NCBI GenBank assembly: GCA_012744355.1
Contig: JAAYHV010000023.1
Location: 1-35,138, forward strand
Length of the DNA stretch: 35,138 bases
Source: Clostridiales bacterium
Lineage (GTDB): Bacteria > Bacillota > Clostridia > Peptostreptococcales > Anaerovoracaceae
Direction: 5' to 3'
Positions 24,700 to 33,184 of this stretch are shown piece by piece. Position 1 is the stretch's first letter. Each line of letters opens with the position of its first letter. The translations under genes were made by a program, and so were the position numbers. The notes below the pieces were generated by a model, which saw only the letters and a list, made by a program, of their open reading frames with translations, was not told the DNA's origin and did no database searches.

Positions 24700-25866
24700 T
24701 TATGATAGTGCAGCAACTGCATCAGCGTAACTTATTATTCCCCTTATCCTATTGGATTTATCGGTAACAGCAACATCGTATGCGCTTTCATCTAGTTTAG
24801 TCCATATCTCTGAAAGAAATGCGTTTCTATTTATTTCTTCATAGTTTTTATCTACTAATTTTGAGATGTTATCATCTTCAGAATCTTTTAGTTTTTCTAA
24901 TTCTACAAATCCTAAAAGCTTATTATTTTCATCATTTACATAGCAGTATCCACGGTCGTTACTTTCGATGTTTTTTATGACTGTTTCTCTATTATCTGAA
25001 ACTTTTGCCAAATACATATTTTTTCTCATGACTGTTTTTACTCTAAGTATCCTGGACTTATCTACATCTTCAATAAATCTTTCAACGTATTCGTTTGCAG
25101 GATTTTCAAAGAATTCTGCTGGTTTTCCTACCTGTACAATTTTGCCATCTTTCATAAGGGCAGCTCTATCGCCCAGCCTAAAAGCTTCATTCATATCATG
25201 TGTGATAAATATGATTGTCTTATCGATGTAATCGGTCATTCCAAGTAAATCAGCTTGCATATCTTTTCTAATAAGTGGATCTAGCGCGCTGAAAGGCTCA
25301 TCCATTAAGAGTATCTCCGCATCGTTAGTTAAAGCTCTAGCAAGTCCTACTCGCTGCTTCATGCCGCCACTAAGCTGCCTAGGGAAATAATTTTCCCATC
25401 CTGAAAGTCCAACTAGTTCTATGGATTTTAGTGCTTTTTCTTTTCTTTCTGCTTCCTTAATTCCTTGTACTTCGAGTCCATACTCAACATTTTTAAGTAC
25501 GCTTCTATGATTTAATAGTCCAAAATGTTGAAAAACCATAGAAATTTTTTTCCTTCTTATTTCTATCAGTTGTTTTTTGTCATATTCACAAATATTTTCA
25601 CCATCTATTAATACTTTGCCTTTTGTAGGCTTATTTAGCATATTTAAGCATCTGATTAATGAGGATTTTCCGCTTCCAGATAGCCCAACTATTACAAAGA
25701 GTTCGCCCTCTTCTATATCAAGGTTTATATTATTAACACCAATAGCAATGCCTGTTTCTTCTCTGATTTCCTGTATGGTTTTACCTTGGTCTAGCATTTC
25801 AAGTGCGATTTCTTTTTTCTTACCAAATACCAAGGTTAAATCCTTTATTTCTATTTTATTAGCCAT
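24700..25866 (-). CDS. opuAA: Osmoprotectant (glycine betaine/proline) ABC transporter ATP-binding protein
   Basis: A 388-residue ATPase of the OpuA/ProV type: Walker A GLSGSGKSS, signature LSGGMKQRVG, Walker B ILLMDEP, and H-loop FITHDMNEA. Two C-terminal CBS-like repeats (about 275-388) are typical of ionic-strength-sensing OpuA. The start lies 5 bases after the permease stop with GGAG inside the permease's 3' end. With the permease, binding protein and BusR it forms one osmotic-stress operon. The substrate (betaine, proline betaine or proline) cannot be fixed from sequence. Confidence 0.95.
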   Translation of the reverse strand: MANKIEIKDLTLVFGKKKEIALEMLDQGKTIQEIREETGIAIGVNNINLDIEEGELFVIVGLSGSGKSSLIRCLNMLNKPTKGKVLIDGENICEYDKKQLIEIRRKKISMVFQHFGLLNHRSVLKNVEYGLEVQGIKEAERKEKALKSIELVGLSGWENYFPRQLSGGMKQRVGLARALTNDAEILLMDEPFSALDPLIRKDMQADLLGMTDYIDKTIIFITHDMNEAFRLGDRAALMKDGKIVQVGKPAEFFENPANEYVERFIEDVDKSRILRVKTVMRKNMYLAKVSDNRETVIKNIESNDRGYCYVNDENNKLLGFVELEKLKDSEDDNISKLVDKNYEEINRNAFLSEIWTKLDESAYDVAVTDKSNRIRGIISYADAVAALS

Positions 25867-25871
25867 AATAC

Positions 25872-26723
25872 TTACTCCGTTTCCTTTAGTTTATTCGCAA
25901 CTCCTTGAAGAACCCTGTCCAGTACAATTGCTAAAAATACAATTGCAAGTCCAGCTTGGAAACCACTACCGACCTCAAGTCTTCTTATAGCTATTAGTAC
26001 CTGTCCTCCAATACCTTCAGCTCCTATCATCGACGATATAACAACCATAGCCATAGCCATCATAGTTGTCTGGTTTACGCCTGTCATAATAGTTGAAAGA
26101 GCTTGGGGAAGTTCTATTTTTAAAAGCATCTGCTTTGCAGTTGAACCAAAGGACTTACCTGCTTCAATAATTTCTGTATCTACTGAAGAAATACCTAAAT
26201 ATGTAAGCCTTATTAATGGTGGTATCGCATAAGTTGTTGTAGCTATTACAGCAGGAACTTTACCAAAACCAAAGAACATAACAGCTGGTAATAGATATAC
26301 AAAACTTGGCATGGTCTGCATTGCATCTAAAAGAGGCAGACTAATTTTCTTTATAATCTCGAACTTCGCCATGAGTATACCCATAGGTATACCAAGCACA
26401 ACAGAAACGAGCACGGATATTATTACTATGACCAGTGTGTATATCATCAAATCCCAGAGACCAAATAATCCTATTGCAAATAACATAAGAGTTAAAGTTA
26501 TTCCAGTCCTTAAATTGTATAGTTTATATCCTGCGAAAAATATACCTATAAGTATTAACCACCAAGGTAGTATTCCCAAAGCTCCTTGCACTGCATCAAA
26601 TACCATAAGTACAAAGTTGCTTATACCATCAAAAAAACCGTCCCAGTTAACTAACATCCATTTAACTGCCCTATCTATTGGCTCACTTATTCCAAATTGT
26701 AAACTTTCTGGAAATTCAAACAA
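25872..26723 (-). CDS. opuAB: Osmoprotectant ABC transporter permease
   Basis: A 283-residue integral membrane protein with about six hydrophobic helices (from about residue 48 onward) and the EAA-like coupling loop EAGKSFGSTAKQMLLKIELP of ProW/OpuAB. No ATG fits the frame: TTG at 26723 is the likely start, 9 bases after AAGGAT. A strong hairpin (26748-26773) lies between it and the binding-protein gene. It is separate from the binding protein, unlike fused OpuABC of lactic acid bacteria. Confidence 0.93.
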   Translation of the reverse strand: MFEFPESLQFGISEPIDRAVKWMLVNWDGFFDGISNFVLMVFDAVQGALGILPWWLILIGIFFAGYKLYNLRTGITLTLMLFAIGLFGLWDLMIYTLVIVIISVLVSVVLGIPMGILMAKFEIIKKISLPLLDAMQTMPSFVYLLPAVMFFGFGKVPAVIATTTYAIPPLIRLTYLGISSVDTEIIEAGKSFGSTAKQMLLKIELPQALSTIMTGVNQTTMMAMAMVVISSMIGAEGIGGQVLIAIRRLEVGSGFQAGLAIVFLAIVLDRVLQGVANKLKETE

Positions 26724-26747
26724 AATATCACATCCTTTTTTATTAAT

Positions 26748-26773
26748 GCTAGGGAATCTTTCGATTCCCTAGC
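26748..26773 (-). other. Intercistronic hairpin with GAAA loop between opuAC and opuAB
   Basis: GCTAGGGAATC and GATTCCCTAGC form a perfect 11-base stem capped, on the minus strand, by a GAAA tetraloop. It is followed by A-rich sequence rather than a T tract, so it is more likely a 3' stabiliser of the binding-protein mRNA or an attenuator than a full terminator. Confidence 0.7.
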
Positions 26774-26781
26774 TATCATTT

Positions 26782-27750
26782 CTATTTAATTGCTTCTATT
26801 ATTTTATCGTAAGCCTCATCGCTTACCATAGGTTTCCATACTTCTTCGTGTTCTTTTAAGAACCAAATAGCAGCTTCGTCAGCCTCTACCTTATTTTCCT
26901 GCATATATGCCAATCCTTCACTGGTTAGCTTAGATGAAGTTTGATAATTTTTCGCAAAATCAGCAATTTCAGGGAAATCCTCTACAAATTCAGGAGTAGA
27001 ATTTACCATTACACGTACTGATGGGAAAGCTCCAATTCCTTTTTCATAATCGGATTCATTATATTCACTATCTTCTAAAAGAACCATGTCGTACATACCC
27101 ATAATCCAAGTAGGTTCCCAGTTGTATCCAACCCAAGGTTCACCTTTTTCATAAGCAGCAGCTAAAGTAGCTGAAAGTGTAGCATTAGAATCTATAGGTC
27201 TAAAGTTGTAGTTATCTTCTAAACCATATTCTGCCATTTTGTCGTGAAGCATTGCAGTAGCAGCCCAACTTTCAGGTCCGCCATATATTATGCCTTTGTC
27301 TGAATCTTCTGGATCCGGAAAAAGGTCAGTATAGTTATTTAAATCCATAACTGTTTTAAGATCAGGAGCCTGCGCATCATCGCCTTCAACTAGATACCTA
27401 GGAACGTATATGCCTTGCATATTATCATCAAAATTTAATGATAATTCAATATAGTCTCCGTTATTTATGTCGTCTTGATATGTAGGAACATTGTCTGACC
27501 ATAGCTCTAGTACTAAATCAAGATCCTTAGTTTTTAAACCTGATATCATAACAGGAGTATCTGCAGCTACTATGTCAACTTCTGTATCGTAACCCTCTTC
27601 TATAATAAACTTAGCCACCTGATCGTGGAATGCATTACTATCCCAGTCACCTTCTCCTATAATAATTTTACTTTTTTCATCTTCACCGCCGCATGCAGTT
27701 AATGCAAACACTACAGTGACGATTAATATTAATGATAATAACTTTTTCAT
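26782..27750 (-). CDS. opuAC: Osmoprotectant ABC transporter substrate-binding lipoprotein
   Basis: A 322-residue lipoprotein. The signal peptide ends in the lipobox LTAC with C20 as the lipidated residue. The mature part is of the ProX/OpuAC class, with tryptophan-containing segments LELWSDN, GPESWA and YNWEPTW that could form the aromatic cage for a quaternary ammonium. The start is the ATG at 27750 after GGAGGTC; the longer frame upstream runs through the operator and is rejected. It is the first gene of the operon, and the hairpin after it may give it higher expression than the membrane parts, as is common for binding proteins. Confidence 0.94.
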   Translation of the reverse strand: MKKLLSLILIVTVVFALTACGGEDEKSKIIIGEGDWDSNAFHDQVAKFIIEEGYDTEVDIVAADTPVMISGLKTKDLDLVLELWSDNVPTYQDDINNGDYIELSLNFDDNMQGIYVPRYLVEGDDAQAPDLKTVMDLNNYTDLFPDPEDSDKGIIYGGPESWAATAMLHDKMAEYGLEDNYNFRPIDSNATLSATLAAAYEKGEPWVGYNWEPTWIMGMYDMVLLEDSEYNESDYEKGIGAFPSVRVMVNSTPEFVEDFPEIADFAKNYQTSSKLTSEGLAYMQENKVEADEAAIWFLKEHEEVWKPMVSDEAYDKIIEAIK

Positions 27751-27774
27751 CTTATGACCTCCATAACTTAGTAT

Positions 27775-27807
27775 GTGACAACTTGCTAACAAAATATGAG
27801 TTGTCAC
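27775..27807 (-). promoter_or_regulatory. Bipartite BusR-like operator upstream of opuAC
   Basis: GTGACAACT (27775-27783) and AGTTGTCAC (27799-27807) are perfect inverted half-sites. Measured between the cores GTGACA and TGTCAC, the gap is 21 bases. BusR in Streptococcus is reported to bind GTGACA-type half-sites about 22 bases apart. The site lies just downstream of the predicted transcription start, as expected for a repressor. Confidence 0.72.
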
Positions 27808-27820
27808 TCGTAACAAACAG

Positions 27821-27850
27821 ATTATATAATAAAAAACATTGCTTTGTCAA
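27821..27850 (-). promoter_or_regulatory. Promoter of the osmoprotectant operon
   Basis: Minus-strand TTGACA (27845-27850), 18-base spacer, TATAAT (27821-27826). Both hexamers are perfect. The operator at 27775-27807 covers roughly +7 to +39. Confidence 0.85.
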
Positions 27851-27869
27851 GTTTTGTATACAAAATAAT

Positions 27870-27903
27870 TAAATAAAAAACAGCAAGTTTTATTTTGCTG
27901 TTT
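27870..27903 (-). terminator. Terminator overlapping the stop of the DUF2344 gene
   Basis: Minus-strand AAACAGCAA (27895-27903) pairs with TTGCTGTTT (27878-27886), followed by TTTATTT. The ascending arm includes the last codons of the gene. Confidence 0.88.
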
Positions 27904-28540
27904 GAAAAATTATTTCTTTTCTTATTATTTTTATGTCGTTTCGGTCAACAGGTACATCTAGAAATTTAGTTATACTTTGGATGATTAGCTCGGGACTTAA
28001 ATTTGATTCAGAACCTCCATCTAGGTGTAAATGAAGGATTGTATCTTCTTTGTTCTCCGTACATTCTATATTTCTTATTTTATCTTTAATGTTTACTTCC
28101 TTTAGTCTTTTACTTTTCTTCTGCCTTTTTTGTGCTAATATTTCAGCTTGGCTAAGATAACTATCAACATCAATTTTAACTTTAGGAAAAATAACATCAT
28201 ACTTACATGCGTTTGTTGTAGCTGCTAGGCTCTTACTTCCGCTGTATTTACTGCAATTAAGTATGCTTATACCAATTGGCATCACTTCGCTCATCATGTT
28301 TTTAATATCATCTGTATTAAACTCACAATTAGTTTCAAATTCAATGTATTCATGTAGCCCTTCGTAGCCAAGAGACAAAGGCTGAGCAAAACTCATTGCA
28401 GGATGGGGATTAAAGCCCTGTGAATGCTTTAGTGATATATTGGCTCTTTTAAAACTTCTTATAAATAATCTTTGCAGATCTAAATGAGATATATATACCA
28501 TCAGATCTACTTTTCTGAATTCTAATACGAATTTATTCAT
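27890..28540 (-). CDS. TIGR03936 / DUF2344 radical SAM-linked protein
   Basis: A 216-residue protein of the family named for its linkage to a radical SAM partner; the N-terminal blocks VYISHLDLQRLF and LKHSQGFNPHP are characteristic. In many bacteria it follows, or is fused to, the TIGR03960 radical SAM protein, as here with an 8-base overlap. The biochemical function is not established. The start follows AAGGAGG at good spacing. It is the last gene of the rplU-obg transcript, with a terminator at its stop. Confidence 0.9.
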   Translation of the reverse strand: MNKFVLEFRKVDLMVYISHLDLQRLFIRSFKRANISLKHSQGFNPHPAMSFAQPLSLGYEGLHEYIEFETNCEFNTDDIKNMMSEVMPIGISILNCSKYSGSKSLAATTNACKYDVIFPKVKIDVDSYLSQAEILAQKRQKKSKRLKEVNIKDKIRNIECTENKEDTILHLHLDGGSESNLSPELIIQSITKFLDVPVDRNDIKIIRKEIIFQTAK

Positions 28541-30374
28541 AAATGCCTCCTTGTTTGCACTCTACGTATTTATTAATCCCGCAGTTTGTGCAGCCGTGCC
28601 TACAATCTTTTGTAATGCTAGCTTCAAGGGCTTTATCATACTCTTTTAGAAGAAAATCTTTAGATACTCCACTATCGATTATGTCCCAAGGAAGAATTTC
28701 ATTTCTACCAAACTCTCTTTCAGCATAAAACTCCTTACTCATATTTGTATTTTTAAAAGCCTCATCCCACTTTTCTTTTGAAAAATGTTCACTCCATCCG
28801 TCAAAAGTGCAACCTAGTTTATGTGCTTCTAATATGGTCTTAGCTAGTCTTCTGTCACCCTTTGCAAGCACGCCCTCTACTATGCTAGTAGCACTATCGT
28901 GATAATTAAATTTTACACCCTTCATCTTTAATTTACTTGATAAGTAATTGTGTTTTTCAATAAATTCTTCATTTGAATTTTGAGGAAACCATTGAAAAGG
29001 AGTTCCGCATTTTGGAACAAAATTAGCAACGCTAACAGTTATGTTAAACTTTCCACCTTTGCCATTTATACTTTTGCTTATATCCATAACCTTCCTTGCT
29101 ATTTCTGCTATTCCGTCTAAATCTTCATAAGTTTCAGTCGGAAGACCTATCATGAAGTAGAACTTAATTTTCTTCCATCCAAGAGTAATGGCTTGCTCTA
29201 CTGCATCATATATATCACTTTCTGTGATTCCCTTATTAACTACGTCTCTAAGCCTCTGAGTTCCAGCTTCCGGCGCAAAGGTTAATCCTGACTTCTTGTA
29301 GCCCTGAATTTCCTCTAGCACTTTAAATGAAAAGCTATCAAGCCTAAGTGAAGGCAAAGACAACGAAACATTTCTTGACTTGCAGTCGCTGATCAAATCG
29401 AGAGCAAGATTTTCAAATTCGCTGTAATCACTAGTTGATAGTGAGAGTAATGAAATTTCGCTATGACCAGAATTATCAAGCTGCAAAGCTGCTAATTTCT
29501 TTATGGTTTCAACGCTTCTTTCTCTAACTGGTCTATAAATCATGCCAGCTTGACAAAATCTGCAACCTCTTGTGCATCCCCTAAAAGTTTCAATTACGGC
29601 TCTATCATGAACTACTTCAATAAAGGGAACTATTTTTTTAGTTGGAAACTCAAGTTCATCTATGTTCTCGATAAAAGCTCTTAAAACTGGAAGCTGAGCA
29701 TTACTATTATTAGTTTTAATATCTAAAATAGTTCCATTATCAGCATATTCAATATCATAGAATTTAGGAACGTAAACTCCATCTATCTTAGCCAACTCTT
29801 CTAATATTTCATCTTTTGTTTTATCAGCTTTTTTAAATTTTCCTATTGTATTTAAAACTGAAGGCAGCTGTATTTCGCCATCACCAATTAAAATTACGTC
29901 AAAGAAATCAGCTATAGGTTCTGGATTAAATGCACAGGGCCCACCGCCTATTACTATAGGGTACTCTATCCCCCTATCTTTAGCTAAAAGGGGTATGTTG
30001 CCTAATTTAAGCATGCTCAGTATGGTTGTGTATGTCATTTCATACTGAAGAGTAAATCCTAAAACATCAGCTTTTTTAATTGGAGTTTTTGTTTCTAATG
30101 AAAATAGTTCATATTTTTCTTCAATGAGCTTTTCTTCCATATCCATGCCAGGCGCAAACACTCTTTCGCAATAAAGGTTTTCATCCTTATTGATTATATT
30201 ATATAAAATCTCAAGACCTAAAAAGGACATCCCTATTTCATACATATCAGGAAAAGCAAATACAAGGTGACAATCGACTTTATCTATGTCTTTTAATACT
30301 GTGTTTAGCTCATTACCTATATATCTAGCCGGTTTTTCTACTTGGTTTAATATTTTTATTAGTTTATCATCCAT
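28533..30374 (-). CDS. TIGR03960 family radical SAM protein
   Basis: A 613-residue protein. The radical SAM cluster motif is CTRGCRFC (CxxxCxxC), followed by QAGMIYRPVRERS. The N-terminal third resembles a cobalamin-binding-like domain (FAFPDMYEIGMSFLGLEILY) but without an obvious DxHxxG. A C-terminal cysteine cluster CRHGCTNCG could hold another cluster. The family is widespread in Clostridia next to ribosomal and obg genes; its reaction is unknown. The start at 30374 (MDDKLIKIL) matches the family N-terminus and lies one base after the HD gene stop. Confidence 0.9.
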   Translation of the reverse strand: MDDKLIKILNQVEKPARYIGNELNTVLKDIDKVDCHLVFAFPDMYEIGMSFLGLEILYNIINKDENLYCERVFAPGMDMEEKLIEEKYELFSLETKTPIKKADVLGFTLQYEMTYTTILSMLKLGNIPLLAKDRGIEYPIVIGGGPCAFNPEPIADFFDVILIGDGEIQLPSVLNTIGKFKKADKTKDEILEELAKIDGVYVPKFYDIEYADNGTILDIKTNNSNAQLPVLRAFIENIDELEFPTKKIVPFIEVVHDRAVIETFRGCTRGCRFCQAGMIYRPVRERSVETIKKLAALQLDNSGHSEISLLSLSTSDYSEFENLALDLISDCKSRNVSLSLPSLRLDSFSFKVLEEIQGYKKSGLTFAPEAGTQRLRDVVNKGITESDIYDAVEQAITLGWKKIKFYFMIGLPTETYEDLDGIAEIARKVMDISKSINGKGGKFNITVSVANFVPKCGTPFQWFPQNSNEEFIEKHNYLSSKLKMKGVKFNYHDSATSIVEGVLAKGDRRLAKTILEAHKLGCTFDGWSEHFSKEKWDEAFKNTNMSKEFYAEREFGRNEILPWDIIDSGVSKDFLLKEYDKALEASITKDCRHGCTNCGINKYVECKQGGIYE

Positions 30375-30375
30375 T

Positions 30376-30897
30376 TTATTTTTCACACAATTCATCTATT
30401 GTTGTACCTATCTTCGTTTCTATACCCTCGATTAATTCCTTTGTTTCGGCTTTTTTACCTAGAATTATATCGACGATATCATTTTTATCTTTAACTTTTT
30501 CAATTATATATTCCATTCTTTTTTCAAGTCCGGTGTATTTATCCTCTAAGACAATCCTGTCTGCTAAGCACAGTAAATCCTGCTCATCAATGTCACCAAC
30601 CACATTAAATGGAGAGTATTTCATGTGGTTTTTAACTAGCTCGGATTCCTTCGGATATCCCTTATCTTTTAATATTTTAGCGCACTCTAAATCGTGCCTT
30701 TCCCTAAGCCTTACTAAATCATGGACTGAAGCTGCGCCTCTTAGCACATCGATATTCAAAGAATAGCCTGCTTCGTTTAGCTTTTTAGCAATTAGCGTAG
30801 CTACTCTTGCTACTTCATTGCAATGACTAATTATGTGCTTTGGCGTCTCAAATTCTTCAAATAATTCATTACGAACATCTTTAGTTATGTAACTCAT
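30376..30897 (-). CDS. HD domain protein, probable phosphohydrolase
   Basis: A 173-residue protein with the HD-superfamily metal ligands in order: HCNEVARVA, the HD pair in ASVHDLVRLRERHD, and a later D in CLADRIVLED. The N-terminus EEFETPKHIISHCNEVA resembles small HD proteins often found near molybdenum cofactor or radical SAM genes. The substrate is unknown. It lies 11 bases after obg and one base before the radical SAM gene, with AGAGGAAT before its ATG. Confidence 0.82.
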   Translation of the reverse strand: MSYITKDVRNELFEEFETPKHIISHCNEVARVATLIAKKLNEAGYSLNIDVLRGAASVHDLVRLRERHDLECAKILKDKGYPKESELVKNHMKYSPFNVVGDIDEQDLLCLADRIVLEDKYTGLEKRMEYIIEKVKDKNDIVDIILGKKAETKELIEGIETKIGTTIDELCEK

Positions 30898-30908
30898 TTT
30901 TATTCCTC

Positions 30909-32198
30909 TTAATCGTCAATATACTCAAATTCGTACTTTTCAATTCTTACGGTATCTCCATCTCTAAGTCCTAGTTTCTTTAACTTTTCAATCGCACCGT
31001 TTTTCTCAATGTATTTATATAGATACCTTAAAGAACCCATATCATTAAAGTTTGTTGAATTGAATATTTTGAGAAGTTGTTTACCTTCAAGGACGTATGC
31101 CTTGCCTTTTTCGTCATATGAACCTGTAATAACCTTATAGTGAGGATCATAGCTATCCATTTCAAAGTCAAACATCTCAATATCTTCTTCTGGCTCTTCA
31201 ACTATGGTATCTAGTCTATTTAATGCTTCAGATAGAAGTGCTTCTACGCCCTCTTTTGTAGCTGCAGACAGTGGAAAAACATCGTAACCCTTTGAATTCA
31301 CGTATTCTTTGAATTCATTATATTTAGTAAGATCATCACCTAGAAGGTCCATCTTATTTGCTGCTACTATTTGCGGTTTTTTAAGAATATTAGGATTATA
31401 CTCAAGAAGCTCTTTGTTTATTTTTTCAAAATCTTCTATAGGCTCCCTGCCTTCAGAGCCTGACACATCAACCATGTGTATTAGCACTTTGGTTCTTTCT
31501 ATATGTTTTAAAAATTGAAACCCTAAGCCAAGACCCTGATGAGCTCCTTCGATAATACCTGCAATATCAGCCATCACAAAGGAACTATCAAACAGATTAA
31601 CCACTCCTAAGTTAGGATCTATCGTAGTAAAATGATAGTTTGCAATTTTCGGATTAGCCCCTGTTGATATGGAAAGGAGTGTTGACTTTCCTACGTTCGG
31701 GAATCCCACTAAGCCAACGTCTGCTAGCAATTTAAGTTCCAATATGACATTTCTTTTTTTAGCAAAGCCGCCTGACTCTGCAAAGTTTGGAGCCTGCCTT
31801 ACAGGGCTTTTAAAGTGTACATTACCTTTTCCACCTCTACCGCCTTTTGCAACTACTAATCTATCACCGTTTTCCTTCATATCTTTCATGAGTAGGCCTG
31901 TTTCTTCTTCTAGTATCATAGTACCTACTGGAACTCTAATTTCAAGAGGTTCGCCTTGCTTACCAAATCTCTTTTTCTTCATTCCATTTTGACCGCTTTC
32001 GGCCTCATATTTTCTTTTGTATCTAAAATCCATAAGTGTTCTGAGATTGGAATCTGCAACAAAAATTACGTCTCCGCCTTTGCCGCCATCGCCACCATCA
32101 GGGCCACCTTCAGGCACATAAGTTTCTCTTCTAAATGTGACAGCACCATCGCCGCCTTTACCAGAAATTATGGATATTCTTGCTTTATCTACAAACAT
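30909..32198 (-). CDS. obg: Obg GTPase (CgtA)
   Basis: Essential GTPase in 50S assembly and stringent/stress signalling. The 429-residue protein has all three domains: the glycine-rich Obg fold (1-158, PEGGPDGGDGGKGGDVIF), the G domain (GFPNVGKST, DIAGIIEGA, NKMDLL), and the C-terminal OCT domain (about 345-429, from DPHYKVITGSYDEKGKA). The OCT domain is the Firmicutes form. GGAAGTG precedes the ATG. It follows rpmA, as in most bacteria, with a hairpin between them. Confidence 0.97.
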   Translation of the reverse strand: MFVDKARISIISGKGGDGAVTFRRETYVPEGGPDGGDGGKGGDVIFVADSNLRTLMDFRYKRKYEAESGQNGMKKKRFGKQGEPLEIRVPVGTMILEEETGLLMKDMKENGDRLVVAKGGRGGKGNVHFKSPVRQAPNFAESGGFAKKRNVILELKLLADVGLVGFPNVGKSTLLSISTGANPKIANYHFTTIDPNLGVVNLFDSSFVMADIAGIIEGAHQGLGLGFQFLKHIERTKVLIHMVDVSGSEGREPIEDFEKINKELLEYNPNILKKPQIVAANKMDLLGDDLTKYNEFKEYVNSKGYDVFPLSAATKEGVEALLSEALNRLDTIVEEPEEDIEMFDFEMDSYDPHYKVITGSYDEKGKAYVLEGKQLLKIFNSTNFNDMGSLRYLYKYIEKNGAIEKLKKLGLRDGDTVRIEKYEFEYIDD

Positions 32199-32226
32199 AA
32201 GTTCACTTCCTATTCTAATATTTAAA

Positions 32227-32252
32227 TAGCCCCTAAAATAATTTAGGGGCTA
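32227..32252 (-). terminator. Hairpin terminator or attenuator between rpmA and obg
   Basis: TAGCCCCTAAA and TTTAGGGGCTA form a perfect 11-base stem with a 4-base loop, followed on the minus strand by TTTAAATATT. The imperfect T tract and the lack of an obvious promoter before obg suggest partial readthrough. Confidence 0.75.
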
Positions 32253-32259
32253 ACCATTC

Positions 32260-32520
32260 TTATGCTTCTTTTGTATATACGCTGACTTGTTTTCTGTGTT
32301 TACCAGTTTGCTCGAACTTTACAGCTCCAGTAACCTTAGAAAATAAAGTATCATCGCCACCGATTCCTACGTTATTACCAGGATGGAACTTTGTTCCTCT
32401 TTGTCTAACTAATATACTTCCGGCACTTACGTATTGACCGTCTCCGATCTTAACTCCTAAACGTTTCGACGCACTATCTCGACCGTTCTTGGAACTACCG
32501 ACTCCTTTTTTACTTGACAT
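32260..32520 (-). CDS. rpmA: 50S ribosomal protein L27, without the Firmicutes N-terminal extension
   Basis: L27 reaches the peptidyl transferase centre with its N-terminal tail. The 86-residue protein starts [16 protein letters not shown]. In B. subtilis and S. aureus the tail is preceded by a cleavable extension ending in a phenylalanine-alanine-type site removed by the protease Prp. That extension is absent here, and no prp gene lies between rplU and rpmA, where it usually sits. GGAGGTG precedes the ATG. Confidence 0.96.
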   Translation of the reverse strand: MSSKKGVGSSKNGRDSASKRLGVKIGDGQYVSAGSILVRQRGTKFHPGNNVGIGGDDTLFSKVTGAVKFEQTGKHRKQVSVYTKEA

Positions 32521-32557
32521 GGAAAGACACCTCCTTCTTAATATCTATTTCCTGAAA

Positions 32558-33058
32558 CTATTTAGCTGATGCTTCAATAGCTTCTATGATTTCTGCTTTT
32601 GTTGCTTTGCTGCTTACTGAAACATTTTTTGCTTCTGCTGCAGCTAACAATTCATCTTTTTTCATTGACATTGAAATATTGACTTCTGAAGTTTCCTTTA
32701 CTGCTTCTACTGTTTCTTCTTTCTTAACAGCAGGCTTTGCAGCTGGTTTACTTCCGTCTAATTTTGTAATTTTTACCATTGTAAATGGCTGTCTATGACC
32801 GTTTTTTCTTCTATAGTCTTTTTTAGCTTTATACTTGTAAATAATTACTTTTTTTTCTTTTCCGTTTTCTAATACTTCTGCGGATACTTTGAAGCCTTCA
32901 ACAAATGGAGTTCCTACTTCTAGCTTGTTACCTCCAACTAATAAAACTTCATCAAATTCAACTGTCGCTCCAACTTTAGCATTTAGCTTTTCAATGCTAA
33001 TTACGTCTCCTTCTGAAACTCTGTATTGTTTACCACCAGTTTTAATTACTGCATACAT
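32558..33058 (-). CDS. rplU: 50S ribosomal protein L21 with a C-terminal extension
   Basis: Residues 1 to about 103 form the usual L21 (start [14 protein letters not shown], signature [19 protein letters not shown]). About 60 more residues follow: a linker rich in Ala, Lys, Pro and Glu, and then a compact helical unit [18 protein letters not shown] then [13 protein letters not shown]. This unit resembles a SAP/HeH/Rho-N-like helix-extended-loop-helix motif, so the protein is 166 residues instead of about 103. GAGGAGG precedes the ATG. Confidence 0.94.
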   Translation of the reverse strand: MYAVIKTGGKQYRVSEGDVISIEKLNAKVGATVEFDEVLLVGGNKLEVGTPFVEGFKVSAEVLENGKEKKVIIYKYKAKKDYRRKNGHRQPFTMVKITKLDGSKPAAKPAVKKEETVEAVKETSEVNISMSMKKDELLAAAEAKNVSVSSKATKAEIIEAIEASAK

Positions 33059-33132
33059 ATTACTTTACCTCCTCATTTCAGACTCGCCAAGGCAGGTGCT
33101 TACGCTTAAAACCTACTTCGTGCGGCTAACTT
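33059..33132 (-). promoter_or_regulatory. Structured leader before rplU, possibly an L21 leader
   Basis: The roughly 70-base leader can fold: GTAGGT pairs with ACCTGC, enclosing GCGTAAGC, in which GC-GTAA-GC makes a GNRA tetraloop. Firmicutes L21 operons often carry an autoregulatory leader (Rfam L21_leader). Only the fold and position are seen here; no covariance check was possible. Confidence 0.45.
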
Positions 33133-33136
33133 ATTA

Positions 33137-33165
33137 AATATAGCATAAATTCGAAATGATGTCAA
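33137..33165 (-). promoter_or_regulatory. Promoter of the rplU-rpmA-obg operon
   Basis: Minus-strand TTGACA (33160-33165), 17-base spacer, TATATT (33137-33142). Confidence 0.85.
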
Positions 33166-33184
33166 TAAAATTGTATCATTTTTG

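Noticed and set aside
26748-26773. Terminator ending the opuAC transcript
   Set aside because: No T tract follows on the minus strand and the downstream genes lack a visible promoter, so a stabilising or attenuating hairpin fits better.
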